Positions 1 through 7,739 of a stretch of DNA of 64,000 nucleotides are shown piece by piece. The notes beneath the pieces are model-generated. The model ran no database searches. It was not told the DNA's origin and worked only from the letters and a program-made list of their open reading frames with translations. The translations under genes were made by a program, and so were the position numbers. This DNA comes from Desulfovirgula thermocuniculi DSM 16036. Lineage in GTDB: Bacteria; Bacillota; Desulfotomaculia; Desulfotomaculales; Desulfovirgulaceae. Location: contig NZ_AUBR01000008.1 of assembly GCF_000429345.1 (NCBI RefSeq), positions 1 through 64,000 on the forward strand, written 5' to 3'. Position 1 is the first letter of the stretch, and every line of letters starts with the position of its first letter.

Positions 1-152
1 TGGGCGGCCGGTTCCTTGGTACAAAGGAAACATTTTCCTTATTGGCTCGACATCGATAGAAAGGAGGGCCGAAAAAAAGTGCTGGTGACTGCAGCCGGAG
101 TGAACAAAAACCTCGAAGGGAAAAAGCGTTGGCTGTTGAATATACACCATGT

Positions 153-226
153 AAGGGCTTCCTCCTCCCTTTGTGGTTTTTTGGGGTTTTTCGATTAAAT
201 TCGACACAAAGAGGAGGAAGTCCTTT
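153..226. repeat. Inverted repeat in an AT-rich segment upstream of a truncated gene
   Basis: The arms at 153-175 and 205-226 are nearly perfect reverse complements (core CTTCCTCCTC against GAGGAGGAAG). A small inner palindrome (TCGA...TCGA) sits between them. Positions 1-331 are clearly poorer in GC than the following kilobases and hold no convincing gene. A 39-codon GTG frame at 80-199 with an upstream AAAGGAGGG is the only candidate. The repeat could be a terminator-like hairpin or the remains of a mobile-element end. Confidence 0.4.
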
Positions 227-331
227 CTTCTTTTAAGTAAATGTGTTACAAAAAGCAGGTTAAGGAAGTGGGTAAAGCTTACCCCTTAGGTCCTAAAATC
301 TTTCGGGTTCAAGAGCTCTAAGTTTTGCATT

Positions 332-1255
332 TTGCTCGGCATGGCGGTGGGCAACATCTGGGGGATTCCTTCCTGGGCGCGGCCCGGGGTGAAGACCTCC
401 CGCCTCTTCATCAAGGTGGGGGTAATCCTCCTGGGCTCCCTCTACAGCATTGCCGACCTGGCCAGGCTGGGCGTGACGGCGGTAATCTTTATCTTAAGCT
501 TCCTCGTCTTCATGCTCCTCTTCACCCTCTGGCTGGGCCGCAAGGTGGGCATGGACCCGTCCGCCGCGGCCACCCTGGCCGCCGGCACGGCGGTGTGCGG
601 TGTGTCGGCCATTATTGCCACCGCCCCGGCGGTGCGGGCGAAGAGCACGGACGTGGCCTACTCCATTGCCACCATCCTCTCCTTCGGCCTGGTGGCCCTG
701 TTCCTCTTTCCCCTGGTGGGCACGCTAGTGGGCTTGAGCCCCCACCAGTTCGGGGTCTGGGCGGGCACGGGCATCATGAACTCCGGCCAGGTGCTGGCAG
801 TGTGCCTTACTTTCGATCCCGGCACGGCCGCCCGCCCCTCGGAGAGCCTCAAGACCGGGGAAATTTACAATTTAACCCGCGTCCTCTTCCTCCCCTTTGT
901 GGTCCTCTTTCTGGCCATTTACGCCAGCCGCAACCTGCCGCCGGAGGAAGAAGAGGCAAACATCAGCACCGGCCTCTGGGACAGGTTCCCCGTCTTCGTG
1001 CTGGGCTTCCTGGCCGTGGTCTTCCTCACCTCCTTTGGCTTTTTCGGCCCCACCTCGCCCCCTTCGCGGGAGCTGACCATCATCCGCCACCTCTACAGCT
1101 GGTTTTTCGCCATCGGCCTGGCCGGGCAGGGCATGGAGATTTCCCTGGCCGAGCTGCGCCGCGCCGGGGGCAAGCCCCTCCTGGTGGGCGCCGTGGCGGC
1201 CGCCTTGCGGGCCGTGCTGGCCCTGGTGGCGGTAATACTTTTTGTGCCGCGGTAA
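332..1255 (+). pseudogene. YeiH/UPF0324-type putative sulfate exporter, N-terminally truncated
   Basis: The 307-residue product is an integral membrane protein with about eight or nine hydrophobic segments and features of the YeiH (Cons_hypoth698) family: LGMAVGN, then GVILLGS, then a GTAVCGVSAI stretch, then WAGTGIMNSGQV. Homologues normally begin some 40-60 residues earlier with one or two more membrane helices. Here the homologous part starts abruptly at the LGMAVGN motif, and an in-frame stop lies at 287-289. The upstream DNA is AT-rich and unrelated, so the 5' end was probably lost by recombination near 330. No good ribosome binding site precedes the TTG at 332. A short functional version cannot be excluded. 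Confidence 0.7.
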
Positions 1256-1265
1256 GCTGGCTGCA

Positions 1266-1478
1266 AACGTGCTTTGGCTCCCGCTCGCTCCATTCACCTC
1301 GCGGACCAAACTAGCGCTCGATTTTCGGGCTCCGGCTGGGGTCTCCGGCCCATTCGGCATCCGTGCCTCACGGGCCGGCCTCGGCCATCCGGGCCTCGGC
1401 CCCGCCTCCGCCCTCAATCTCGCTAAGTTTGGTTTTCCCGCTCGGCTCAAGTCGCTCGCTTTGGAGCCAAAGCACATT
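1266..1478. repeat. About 210-bp imperfect palindromic element
   Basis: GTGCTTTGGCTCC at 1269-1281 is matched by GGAGCCAAAGCAC at 1463-1475. Inside it CCAAACTAGCG at 1306-1316 is matched by CGCTAAGTTTGG at 1421-1432, and GC-rich arms continue towards a centre near 1370. No coding frame looks real. The nested arms suggest a MITE-like or extended hairpin element between the transporter remnant and the small membrane gene. Confidence 0.5.
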
Positions 1479-1506
1479 TTAAAGCGATCTTATGCGAGGT
1501 GATAAC

Positions 1507-1614
1507 GTGCTCTACCCTGAGGACGGCGAGCTTTTTGCCACGGAGAGGTTGGAGGACTACCTGGCCCTTTCCCTGGCCGCCGTAATTTTGCTCATCGTCA
1601 TGGTCTTCTTTTAG
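1507..1614 (+). CDS. Small single-span membrane protein
   Basis: The 35-residue frame starts at GTG 1507 with GAGGTG six bases upstream. An alternative ATG at 1492 has no such site. The product has an acidic N-terminal half (YPEDGELFATERLEDY) and a C-terminal hydrophobic helix (LAAVILLIVMVFF). It lies downstream of the transporter remnant and may be an accessory subunit of it. No family is recognised. Confidence 0.4.
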   Translation: MLYPEDGELFATERLEDYLALSLAAVILLIVMVFF

Positions 1615-1666
1615 CGGCGACAAAAAAGGCCTGCGGGCGGCAGGCATGACAAAGCGCTGTCTTAGA

Positions 1667-2059
1667 TTAGAAAGGGCTCAGGTCTTCGGACCAGGTTATT
1701 TTGCAGCCCAATGCCTCGGCACTGCGGATGATCATGGCGTCCCAAAAAGATATGGCGTAGCGCCGGTGAATGGCAATGGCCTCCAGCACATCGGCGGCGT
1801 CAGGCGCGTGCACGCGCCAGGCCGAAAGGTATTCGATAAGTTGCGAGGCGGTTTCCGGCGCAAGCGGCTGGCGGACTTTTCGGGTTACCGTCACATAGAA
1901 TTCCTGGAGCACCTGCACGCTGAGGCAGCCGTTACCCGTTTCCCAGAGCGCGGCAACCAGGCTTTTTGTCCGGGCGTGCCTTTCCCCGGCTAAGATGTCG
2001 TGGGCGTAAACGAGCACGTCGGTGTCGACAAACTGCCGGCCATTATTTTTACCGTTCAT
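1667..2059 (-). CDS. vapC: PIN-domain toxin, VapC-like
   Basis: The 130-residue protein has the PIN-domain layout. An N-terminal strand carries acidic DTDVLVYAHD (residues about 10-19), Glu follows in VLQEFYVTV, and the C-terminal FWDAMIIRSAEALGC holds the conserved Asp. PIN toxins of this family are Mg-dependent RNases that cleave tRNA or rRNA. The start at 2059 lies inside the last codons of the antitoxin gene, an 11-bp overlap typical of translationally coupled toxin-antitoxin pairs. A longer reading of this frame to 2305 runs antisense-like through the antitoxin gene and is not used. Confidence 0.85.
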   Translation of the reverse strand: MNGKNNGRQFVDTDVLVYAHDILAGERHARTKSLVAALWETGNGCLSVQVLQEFYVTVTRKVRQPLAPETASQLIEYLSAWRVHAPDAADVLEAIAIHRRYAISFWDAMIIRSAEALGCKITWSEDLSPF

Positions 2060-2288
2060 GGAGGTCGCTCCTGTCCCAGTTAATGTTTCCTTCCGTTGCC
2101 AGGTCAAAGGTATCCAGCATGACCAAATGCCGCTCCTTTGCCCGGCCGTACGCATCTTCCTTGCGCGTGAGTTCTTCCAGCAGCTGGGTGAGAAGGCCGG
2201 AAAGCGAAACACCCCGCTCAATGGCGATGTGTTTTGCCCGGCGCAGCACTTCCTTGGGCAGCGAGAGGGTAACATTTTGATACTCCAT
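2049..2288 (-). CDS. vapB: Ribbon-helix-helix antitoxin, VapB/CopG-like
   Basis: The 79-residue product begins MEYQNVTLSLPKEVLRRAKH, a typical beta-strand plus helix of ribbon-helix-helix DNA-binding antitoxins, and continues ERGVSLSGLLTQLLEEL. The start at 2288 is preceded by GGTGGGAGG. The C-terminal part is charged and probably contacts the PIN toxin encoded immediately downstream. Such antitoxins usually repress their own promoter, which would lie in 2289-2340. Confidence 0.8.
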   Translation of the reverse strand: MEYQNVTLSLPKEVLRRAKHIAIERGVSLSGLLTQLLEELTRKEDAYGRAKERHLVMLDTFDLATEGNINWDRSDLHER

Positions 2289-2405
2289 ATGCCTCCCACC
2301 TCCACGCAAATGAGTGTATCACTTATTAACGTGAAAAGTAAGCCATTTAAATAGAGTTCTCCGCCCCCGCGGCCCTACAAAAATCTACACCGTTATGGAA
2401 AAAAA

Positions 2406-2436
2406 TGAATAACCGCCTCCCTTCGGTTATATACTA
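2406..2436 (+). promoter_or_regulatory. Candidate forespore sigma-G promoter of spoVT
   Basis: TGAATA at 2406-2411 and TATACTA at 2430-2436 are separated by 18 bp and resemble the sigma-G -35 and -10 elements. In Bacillus subtilis spoVT is transcribed by sigma-G. The first base of the -10 departs from the usual CATnnTA. Confidence 0.5.
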
Positions 2437-2489
2437 TCAGTGAAAATTAAATTGCCCACGACGAAGGCCAAAAGGAGGGAAGGTCCGCC

Positions 2490-3050
2490 ATGAAGGCAAC
2501 GGGTATTGTCCGGCGCATCGACGATCTAGGAAGAGTGGTTATACCCAAGGAAATCAGGAGGACGCTCCGCATCCGCGAAGGGGATCCTTTGGAGATTTTT
2601 GTCGATAGAGAAGGAGAAGTGATCCTCAAGAAGTATTCGCCCATCGGCGAGCTGGGCGAGTTTGCCAAGGAGTACGCCGATTCCCTACACGAGGCGCTGG
2701 GACACATTGCCTGCATTGCCGACCGCGATGCCATCATTGCCGTGTCCGGGGCGCCCAAGAAGGAGTACCTCAACAAGCCCATCAGCCCGGCGGTGGAAAA
2801 GGTGATGGAGGAGCGCAAGGCGGTGATCATTAACAGCCCGGGCGATAGCCCTTACTGCAAGGAGTGCCTGACCGCAGAAGAAGAAGAGTGCAAGTATTCG
2901 GCGGAGGTGATCGCGCCCATCATCTGCGAGGGCGACCCCATCGGCGCAGTTATTTTGGCCTCCAAGGAGCCGGGCGTGAAGATGGGCGAGCTGGAGCTGA
3001 AACTGGCCGAGACGGCGGCGAGCTTCCTGGCCAAGCAAATGGAGCAGTAG
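2490..3050 (+). CDS. spoVT: Stage V sporulation protein T (AbrB-type regulator)
   Basis: The 186-residue protein begins MKATGIVRRIDDLGRVVIPK, the characteristic SpoVT/AbrB swapped-hairpin DNA-binding domain (residues 1-50). A C-terminal GAF-like domain follows at about residues 56-180 (HIACIADRDAIIAVSG and later VIAPIICEGDPIGAVILASK). The length equals that of known SpoVT. It regulates late forespore genes. A strong AAAGGAGGG precedes the ATG. It is flanked by a sigma-G-like promoter and its own terminator, so it is probably monocistronic. Confidence 0.95.
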   Translation: MKATGIVRRIDDLGRVVIPKEIRRTLRIREGDPLEIFVDREGEVILKKYSPIGELGEFAKEYADSLHEALGHIACIADRDAIIAVSGAPKKEYLNKPISPAVEKVMEERKAVIINSPGDSPYCKECLTAEEEECKYSAEVIAPIICEGDPIGAVILASKEPGVKMGELELKLAETAASFLAKQMEQ

Positions 3051-3055
3051 GTTGG

Positions 3056-3077
3056 GTGGCCGAACGGCCACTTTTTT
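3056..3077 (+). terminator. Rho-independent terminator of spoVT
   Basis: A 7-bp stem GTGGCCG/CGGCCAC with an AA loop is followed by six T, just downstream of the spoVT stop. Confidence 0.85.
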
Positions 3078-3184
3078 ATTGGCCTGTCTTTTTTTGCCCG
3101 ATCCCTTCCGGTATAATTAATACTGTGGCCGAAAACGACGAAGATTGTTGTAGGGGGTGAAACACCCGGCCTGGCGGGTGCCCT

Positions 3185-4723
3185 ATGGAGGCGGTTATTA
3201 CCGTTGTCGGTTTGGGGCCGGGAAACCCCGGCCACCTGCCCGTTGCCGCGTGGGAGGTGTTGCAGGGAAAAAGGCCCGTCTATCTGCGCACGGAGCACCA
3301 CCCGGTGGTGCCCTGGCTGAAAGAAAAGGGGGTGGCCTTCCGGGCCCTGGACTCCTTTTACGAGCAGGGTCGCACCTTTGAGGAGGTCTACCGCCGCATG
3401 GCCTCCTTCCTCCTGGAGGAGGCAGAGAAATCCTCCCCGGTTTTTGCCGTGCCGGGCCATCCCCTGGTGGCCGAGGAAGCGGTCAGGCTGCTCCTAGAGG
3501 AAGCTCCCCGGCGGGGGGTAAAGGTGGAGGTTGTTCCCGCCATGAGCTTTGTGGACGCGGTTTGTGCCGCCCTCGGGCTGGGCGTCTCGCCGGGCATGGT
3601 CCTGGTGGACGGCCTCTCCTTAAGCGAAGAGGTGCTCTTCCCGCAGCTGGCCAGCATTGTTTACCAGGTGTACAACCGCCTGGTGGCCTCGGACGTCAAG
3701 CTGGCCCTGCTGGAGTGCTACCCGCCCGACCACCCGGTAACGGTCGTCAGGGCGGCGGGGGTCCCGGGAGAGGAGCGCATCGAGGAGTGCCCGCTCTGCG
3801 AGCTGGACCACCTGGACTGGTTTGATCACCTCACCAGCCTCTACCTTCCTCCCTGCCGCGGGGCCGCACGCACCGCCTGCCGATACCCGCTGGACCCCCT
3901 CGTGGAGGTCATGGCCAGGCTGCGCGGCGCGAACGGCTGCCCCTGGGACCGGGAGCAGACCCACCGCAGCCTGCGGCCTTTCCTGATAGAGGAAGCCTAC
4001 GAGGTGTGCGAGGCCATCGAACAGGAAGATATGTATAAGCTTTGTGAGGAATTGGGAGACTTATTGTTGCAGGTGGTTTTTCACTGCCAGCTGGCCAGGG
4101 AGAAGGGCTTTTTCGATGCCAACACCGTGGTAAAGGGGATCACGGCCAAGATGCTGCGCCGTCACCCCCACGTTTTCGGAGAGGAGACGGTGCGGGACAG
4201 CCGGGAGGTTCTGGTCAGGTGGGAGGAAATCAAGGCGCGGGAAAAAGGGGAACCTTCCCGGCTGGAGGAAGTGCCCCGGCACCTGCCGGCCCTCATGCAG
4301 GCCAGGGAGGTGCAGGCCAGGGCGGCGCGGGTGGGCTTTGACTGGCCGGACTACCGCGGGGCGCTGGAGAAGGTGGGCGAAGAGCTGGAAGAGGTGCGGC
4401 GGGCCCTTGCTGGCGGCCGGTCCGGGGACGTGGAAAAGGAGTTGGGCGACCTCCTCTTTGCCGCCGTCAACCTCTGCCGCCTGGTGGGCGTGGAGGCGGA
4501 GGTGGCCCTTTTGGGGGCCGTCGGGCGCTTCCGCCGCCGCTTCCGCTACCTGGAAGAGCAGGCAGGCCGGGCCGGGAGGGACCTCGCCTCCTTTCCCCTG
4601 GAACAGCTCGATGCCTGGTGGGAAGAAAGCAAGAAAATGGAGGAGAAGGAAGGAAACGCGGTAAAAATAGCGAATAGTATGGGAAAAATGTCTAAACCTT
4701 CTGAGGGGGGTACTTATGAATAA
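3185..4723 (+). CDS. yabN: YabN: tetrapyrrole-methylase domain fused to MazG NTP pyrophosphohydrolase
   Basis: In this 512-residue fusion, residues 1-225 resemble SAM-dependent tetrapyrrole methylases ([16 protein letters not shown]). Residues about 240-490 hold two MazG modules with the EExxE...ExxD metal-binding pattern ([16 protein letters not shown] and [12 protein letters not shown]; later [10 protein letters not shown] and [12 protein letters not shown]). MazG hydrolyses NTPs to NMP and PPi as house-cleaning. The arrangement and length match Bacillus YabN. It lies between spoVT and hup, and its last codons overlap the hup start by 8 bp. Confidence 0.9.
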   Translation: MEAVITVVGLGPGNPGHLPVAAWEVLQGKRPVYLRTEHHPVVPWLKEKGVAFRALDSFYEQGRTFEEVYRRMASFLLEEAEKSSPVFAVPGHPLVAEEAVRLLLEEAPRRGVKVEVVPAMSFVDAVCAALGLGVSPGMVLVDGLSLSEEVLFPQLASIVYQVYNRLVASDVKLALLECYPPDHPVTVVRAAGVPGEERIEECPLCELDHLDWFDHLTSLYLPPCRGAARTACRYPLDPLVEVMARLRGANGCPWDREQTHRSLRPFLIEEAYEVCEAIEQEDMYKLCEELGDLLLQVVFHCQLAREKGFFDANTVVKGITAKMLRRHPHVFGEETVRDSREVLVRWEEIKAREKGEPSRLEEVPRHLPALMQAREVQARAARVGFDWPDYRGALEKVGEELEEVRRALAGGRSGDVEKELGDLLFAAVNLCRLVGVEAEVALLGAVGRFRRRFRYLEEQAGRAGRDLASFPLEQLDAWWEESKKMEEKEGNAVKIANSMGKMSKPSEGGTYE

Positions 4724-5009
4724 GGCAGACCTGATATCGCAGGTGGCCGAGAAGACGGACCTGACCAAAAAAGACGCCGAAAAAGCCGTCACCGCCGTTT
4801 TTGCCGCCATTGAGGAGGCCCTGGCCCGGGGGGACAAGGTACAGCTGGTGGGCTTCGGGACCTTTGAGATCCGGGAGAGGGCTGCCCGCAAGGGCCGCAA
4901 CCCGCAGACGGGGGAGGAAATTGAGATTGCCGCGGCCCGCGTACCGGTGTTCAAGGCCGGCAAGAACCTGCGGGATGCCGTCGCCCAGGCGCCCGCGAAT
5001 CCCTCTTAA
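4716..5009 (+). CDS. hup: HU family DNA-binding protein
   Basis: The 97-residue protein starts [20 protein letters not shown] and carries the HU signature [20 protein letters not shown], followed by the arm region and [13 protein letters not shown] is the abundant histone-like protein that bends DNA and compacts the nucleoid. The GAGGGGGG upstream supports the ATG at 4716. It overlaps the end of yabN by 8 bp, so translation is probably coupled. Confidence 0.95.
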   Translation: MNKADLISQVAEKTDLTKKDAEKAVTAVFAAIEEALARGDKVQLVGFGTFEIRERAARKGRNPQTGEEIEIAAARVPVFKAGKNLRDAVAQAPANPS

Positions 5010-5051
5010 AGCAGCAAATTACATAGAGAGGCAAGTGAGCCTTTAACAAGG

Positions 5052-5077
5052 AAAAAGGCCTGCGCGCAGGCCTTTTT
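5052..5077 (+). terminator. Terminator after hup
   Basis: A perfect palindrome AAAAAGGCCTGCGCGCAGGC followed by CTTTTT lies 42 bp downstream of the hup stop. The stem starts at 5052 and the T run ends at 5077. Confidence 0.9.
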
Positions 5078-5140
5078 CTGTTTGGACGAGCTATTTGCAC
5101 CTAAAGAAAAATAATGGTTATTTTTGGGCGTAAGCGGCTG

Positions 5141-5169
5141 TAGACTGTATTGCCATAACATGGTATTAT
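5141..5169 (+). promoter_or_regulatory. Candidate sigma-A promoter upstream of a structured RNA
   Basis: TAGACT (5141-5146) and TATTAT (5164-5169) are 17 bp apart. This predicts a transcript start near 5176, about 320 bp before the spoIID-like start codon. Confidence 0.5.
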
Positions 5170-5175
5170 AAGCAA

Positions 5176-5395
5176 AAAAAGTTATGGGGGTGGTGAGCTT
5201 GCTTGTGTGGCGGGAGCTATCCGCAGAGGCGGGGGGCGGTAACCTCGTGCGGGCACCTACCTAGGAGGGTGAGGGCGCCGGGAGCGAGGTCCCCGTGAGC
5301 TGCCGCGGGGCCGGCAGGGGGTTACAAGGGTGAAGGCGAGGACGCTTAGTCCGGGGGCGGCTTGTGCCCGCCCGTAGCGAGCACAGAGGGAAATC
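5176..5395 (+). ncRNA. Unidentified structured RNA or long leader of the spoIID-like gene
   Basis: No plausible protein is encoded in this about 220-nt GC-rich stretch, but it folds convincingly by eye. Closing helices are GCTTGCT (from about 5201) with AGCGAGC near 5378, and GGCGGG with CCCGCC. An inner helix GTAACC/GGTTAC, ACCTCG/CGAGGT and small hairpins such as CCGC-agag-GCGG and GGAC-gctta-GTCC complete a multibranched fold. A promoter lies just upstream. It might be a riboswitch-like leader, a 6S-like RNA or a raiA-like RNA. I could not match a consensus. Confidence 0.45.
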
Positions 5396-5497
5396 CCCCG
5401 GTGTGGAAAAGCCGGACCCTGCAGGGCGAAGGGCATACTTTTTCCCCTCCGGGCCAAAATAAGCATAACAAGTACAGGCCGATACGGAGGGGAAACG

Positions 5498-6448
5498 GTG
5501 AAGAAGGCAGTTAGCCGCGCGGCTCTTTTGCTGGTTGCCTCGGGCATACTGTGGTGCGCCGGCTGTGCACGGCTCATGCCCCCGCGCAAGCCGGCTCCCC
5601 CAGCCGGCAGGGAAGAGCCCACCATCAGCCTTTACGTCAACCAGACCGGGGAAAGGAAAAACATCAAGCTGGAGGAGTACGTGGCCGGGGTGGTGGCCGC
5701 GGAAATGGACCCCACCTGGCCGGTAAATGCCCTGGCGGCGCAGGCCATCTTGGCCCGCACCTTCACCATGGAGAACATCAAGAGCGGGAAGGTGCGGGAC
5801 CTGCACGGCACCGATGCCTCCACCAGCAAGGAGGAGTTTCAGGCCTACGACCCGTCCCGCGTTAACGACAACGTGCGCCGGGCGGTGGACCTCACCAGGG
5901 GTAAGGTGGCCCTGTACAACGGGGAGTACATCAAGGCTTGGTTTAACGCCTGCGACGGCGGCGTGTCAGCCTCGGCGGCCGAGGGGCTGGCCTACACGGA
6001 AAAGCCCACGCCCTATGTGAAAGCAGGCGTGAAGGACGGCTGCCTCTCCATTACGGTGCCGGAAAACCGTTACTGGGAAAGGCGCATACCCCTGGAGAAG
6101 GTACGTGCGGCGGTGCAAAAGATCACGGGCCGAGATCCGGGACCGGTGACAGCGGTGGCGGTTACGCGCCGGGGTCCCTCGGGGCGGGTGGAGGAGCTAA
6201 AGGTGGGGGACGTGCCGGTGAGCGGCCCGGCCCTGCGCCTGGCCCTGGGCAGCGACCTGGTGCGCTCCATGTTGCTCACCAAGGTGGCCGTGGAGGGCGG
6301 TTCCCTGGTGCTGGCCGGTAAGGGCTTTGGGCACGGGGTGGGCATGTGCCAGTGGGGGGCCAGGCTGATGGCGGAAAAGGGCCGTTCTCCGGAGGACATC
6401 CTGCGCTTTTACTTCAAGGATATCGAGATAAGGAAGCTGTGGGATTAG
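5498..6448 (+). CDS. SpoIID/LytB domain protein
   Basis: The 316-residue protein has an N-terminal hydrophobic segment ending in a lipobox-like Cys (about residue 23), so it is probably membrane-anchored. The SpoIID core follows: KLEEYVAGVVAAEMDPTWPV, ALAAQAILARTF, a central AWFNACDGG, and C-terminal GKGFGHGVGMCQWGA. SpoIID is a lytic transglycosylase that thins peptidoglycan during engulfment. LytB relatives act as amidase enhancers. The GTG start has GGAGGGG seven bases upstream. It follows the structured RNA, ends in its own terminator and precedes yabP-yabQ. I cannot say whether it is the true spoIID or a paralogue. Confidence 0.85.
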   Translation: MKKAVSRAALLLVASGILWCAGCARLMPPRKPAPPAGREEPTISLYVNQTGERKNIKLEEYVAGVVAAEMDPTWPVNALAAQAILARTFTMENIKSGKVRDLHGTDASTSKEEFQAYDPSRVNDNVRRAVDLTRGKVALYNGEYIKAWFNACDGGVSASAAEGLAYTEKPTPYVKAGVKDGCLSITVPENRYWERRIPLEKVRAAVQKITGRDPGPVTAVAVTRRGPSGRVEELKVGDVPVSGPALRLALGSDLVRSMLLTKVAVEGGSLVLAGKGFGHGVGMCQWGARLMAEKGRSPEDILRFYFKDIEIRKLWD

Positions 6449-6449
6449 C

Positions 6450-6477
6450 GGGCGGCAAAATCTGCCGCCCTTTTTTT
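6450..6477 (+). terminator. Terminator after the spoIID-like gene
   Basis: Stem GGGCGGCA/TGCCGCCC is followed by seven T, immediately after the stop codon. Confidence 0.9.
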
Positions 6478-6526
6478 CATAAGACCGCCTGCCGCGCGCA
6501 TAAAGATAAGGGGTAAGGAGTTCTCT

Positions 6527-6817
6527 TTGCGCGGGGTGAGGCCGGTGGAGGGGTCTCACAGGATTACCCTGCTCGACCGCAAGCAGCTGCACCTGGAGGG
6601 CGTGCGCCACGTGGAGAGCTTTGACGAAAGGGAGATCGTGCTGGACACCACCCTTGGCGCGCTGACGCTAAAGGGCGAGGGGCTGCACATCACGCGGCTC
6701 GACCTGGAAAAGGGCGTTTTGTCCGCCGAGGGTTATTTCGCCAGCCTGGTCTTCCAAGAAGGAAAAGGCAGGGCCGGGACGAGGGGCAGAAACCTCCTGG
6801 CCAGGCTGATTAAGTGA
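6527..6817 (+). CDS. yabP: YabP sporulation protein
   Basis: The 96-residue product contains the YabP/YqfC pattern: HRITLLDRKQLHLEGVRHVESFDEREIVLDT, then GALTLKGEGLHITRLDLEKG and GYFASLVF. In Bacillus the gene is expressed under sigma-E and belongs to the yabP-yabQ-divIC cluster. Its exact role in cortex formation is unclear. The TTG start at 6527 is chosen because AAGGAG lies six bases upstream. The next gene, yabQ, follows closely. Confidence 0.85.
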   Translation: MRGVRPVEGSHRITLLDRKQLHLEGVRHVESFDEREIVLDTTLGALTLKGEGLHITRLDLEKGVLSAEGYFASLVFQEGKGRAGTRGRNLLARLIK

Positions 6818-6834
6818 GAGGCCGCAGGGAGGGT

Positions 6835-7236
6835 ATGCGGGTGAGCGTTGGCGAGCAGGCGGGCGCCTTTCTCCTTACAGTGGCGCTGGGGGCGGCGGCA
6901 GGCCTTTTTTACGATTTTTACCGCGCGCTAATACGCCTTTTGCGCCTGCGCGGGGCTGCCGGCTTTGCGGGGGACCTTTTCTTCTGCCTCTTCCTTCTGG
7001 CCTTTGTCTTTGCCGCGCTGCTCTACTTTAACTACGGCGAGGTGCGCTTTTACGTGCTCCTGGGCCTGGCGCTGGGGATGGCCCTCTATCGCCTCGGTCC
7101 TGGCAGGGTGGCCGGAACATTCTTTTACCGCGCGCTGCACGCCTTTTCCCGCCGCGCCGGTGCGGCAGCCCGGGTGGCGCTGGCCCCGCTTTCCGCCGCG
7201 CGGCGGGCGCTGGCCAGGATGTGTCCCCGGAGGTGA
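6835..7236 (+). CDS. yabQ: YabQ spore cortex membrane protein
   Basis: The product is about 133 residues with three or four hydrophobic helices and the YabQ-like start SVGEQAGAFLLTVALGAAAGLFYDFYRALIRLL. In Bacillus YabQ is a sigma-E-dependent membrane protein needed for cortex synthesis. The ATG at 6835 has AGGGAGGG just upstream. GTG 6814 (overlapping yabP) and GTG 6841 are alternatives. The C-terminal tail is rich in Arg and Ala. Confidence 0.85.
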   Translation: MRVSVGEQAGAFLLTVALGAAAGLFYDFYRALIRLLRLRGAAGFAGDLFFCLFLLAFVFAALLYFNYGEVRFYVLLGLALGMALYRLGPGRVAGTFFYRALHAFSRRAGAAARVALAPLSAARRALARMCPRR

Positions 7237-7302
7237 GGAGCTTTTTCCCGGCAGGAGTGGAGCGCCGCGGCGGAGAATAATTAGCCCCCAGGGGGGAGGA
7301 AA

Positions 7303-7650
7303 ATGATCTCGGGTACCTCCAGGCCCTGGAAGGGGGAAAGGCTGGTCCCGCGCCGCGCCAGGCGCCTCCACTTTAACCGGAAGCGCCTCCCGGGGCTCTT
7401 GCTGGTGGTTGTCCTCTGTTACCTGCTGGTGACCCTCTGGGCGCAGTTCCAGCGCCTGGACGCCATGCAGCGGGACCTCGACCAGCTCCAGGCGCAGATT
7501 GCCGAGCTCAAGCAAAAAAACGCCGAGCTAAAGCAGCAGCTCAGCCTCGTGCAGTCGGACGCCTACATCGAGCAGGTGGCCAGGGAGAGGCTGGGGCTGG
7601 TGAAGCCCGGCGAGGCCCGGGTGGTACCGGTCAAGAAAGATAACCAGTAG
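7303..7650 (+). CDS. divIC: DivIC/FtsB-type septum formation initiator
   Basis: The 115-residue bitopic protein has a basic cytoplasmic N-terminus, one membrane segment (LLLVVVLCYLLVTLWAQF, about residues 31-48), and a coiled coil (LDQLQAQIAELKQKNAELKQ). It ends in the family-typical DAYIEQVARERLGLVKPGE. DivIC pairs with FtsL in the divisome at mid-cell. The ATG is preceded by GGGGGGAGG. Position after yabP-yabQ matches Bacillus. A terminator follows. Confidence 0.9.
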   Translation: MISGTSRPWKGERLVPRRARRLHFNRKRLPGLLLVVVLCYLLVTLWAQFQRLDAMQRDLDQLQAQIAELKQKNAELKQQLSLVQSDAYIEQVARERLGLVKPGEARVVPVKKDNQ

Positions 7651-7668
7651 GGGTTTTCCGCGTGGAAG

Positions 7669-7707
7669 GCATTCTCCGCCAGAAAAGCACTACGGGAATG
7701 CTTTTTT
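7669..7707 (+). terminator. Terminator between divIC and ppx
   Basis: GCATTC (7669-7674) pairs with GAATGC (7696-7701), followed by six T. An alternative inner stem AAAGCA/TGCTTT uses the same T run. Because it lies inside the longest reading of the next gene, it argues for that gene's later start. Confidence 0.7.
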
Positions 7708-7739
7708 CATTTGGGCAAGGGAAAGGGAGGTTTGGGGGC

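Noticed and set aside
16-198. Short plus-strand frame at the window start
   Set aside because: Low-complexity ending, no family pattern, and it runs into the inverted repeat; a 39-codon GTG frame at 80 is only marginally better.
7662-7739. Earlier start of the Ppx protein
   Set aside because: A terminator hairpin with a T run lies inside it, and the better ribosome site precedes GTG 7740.
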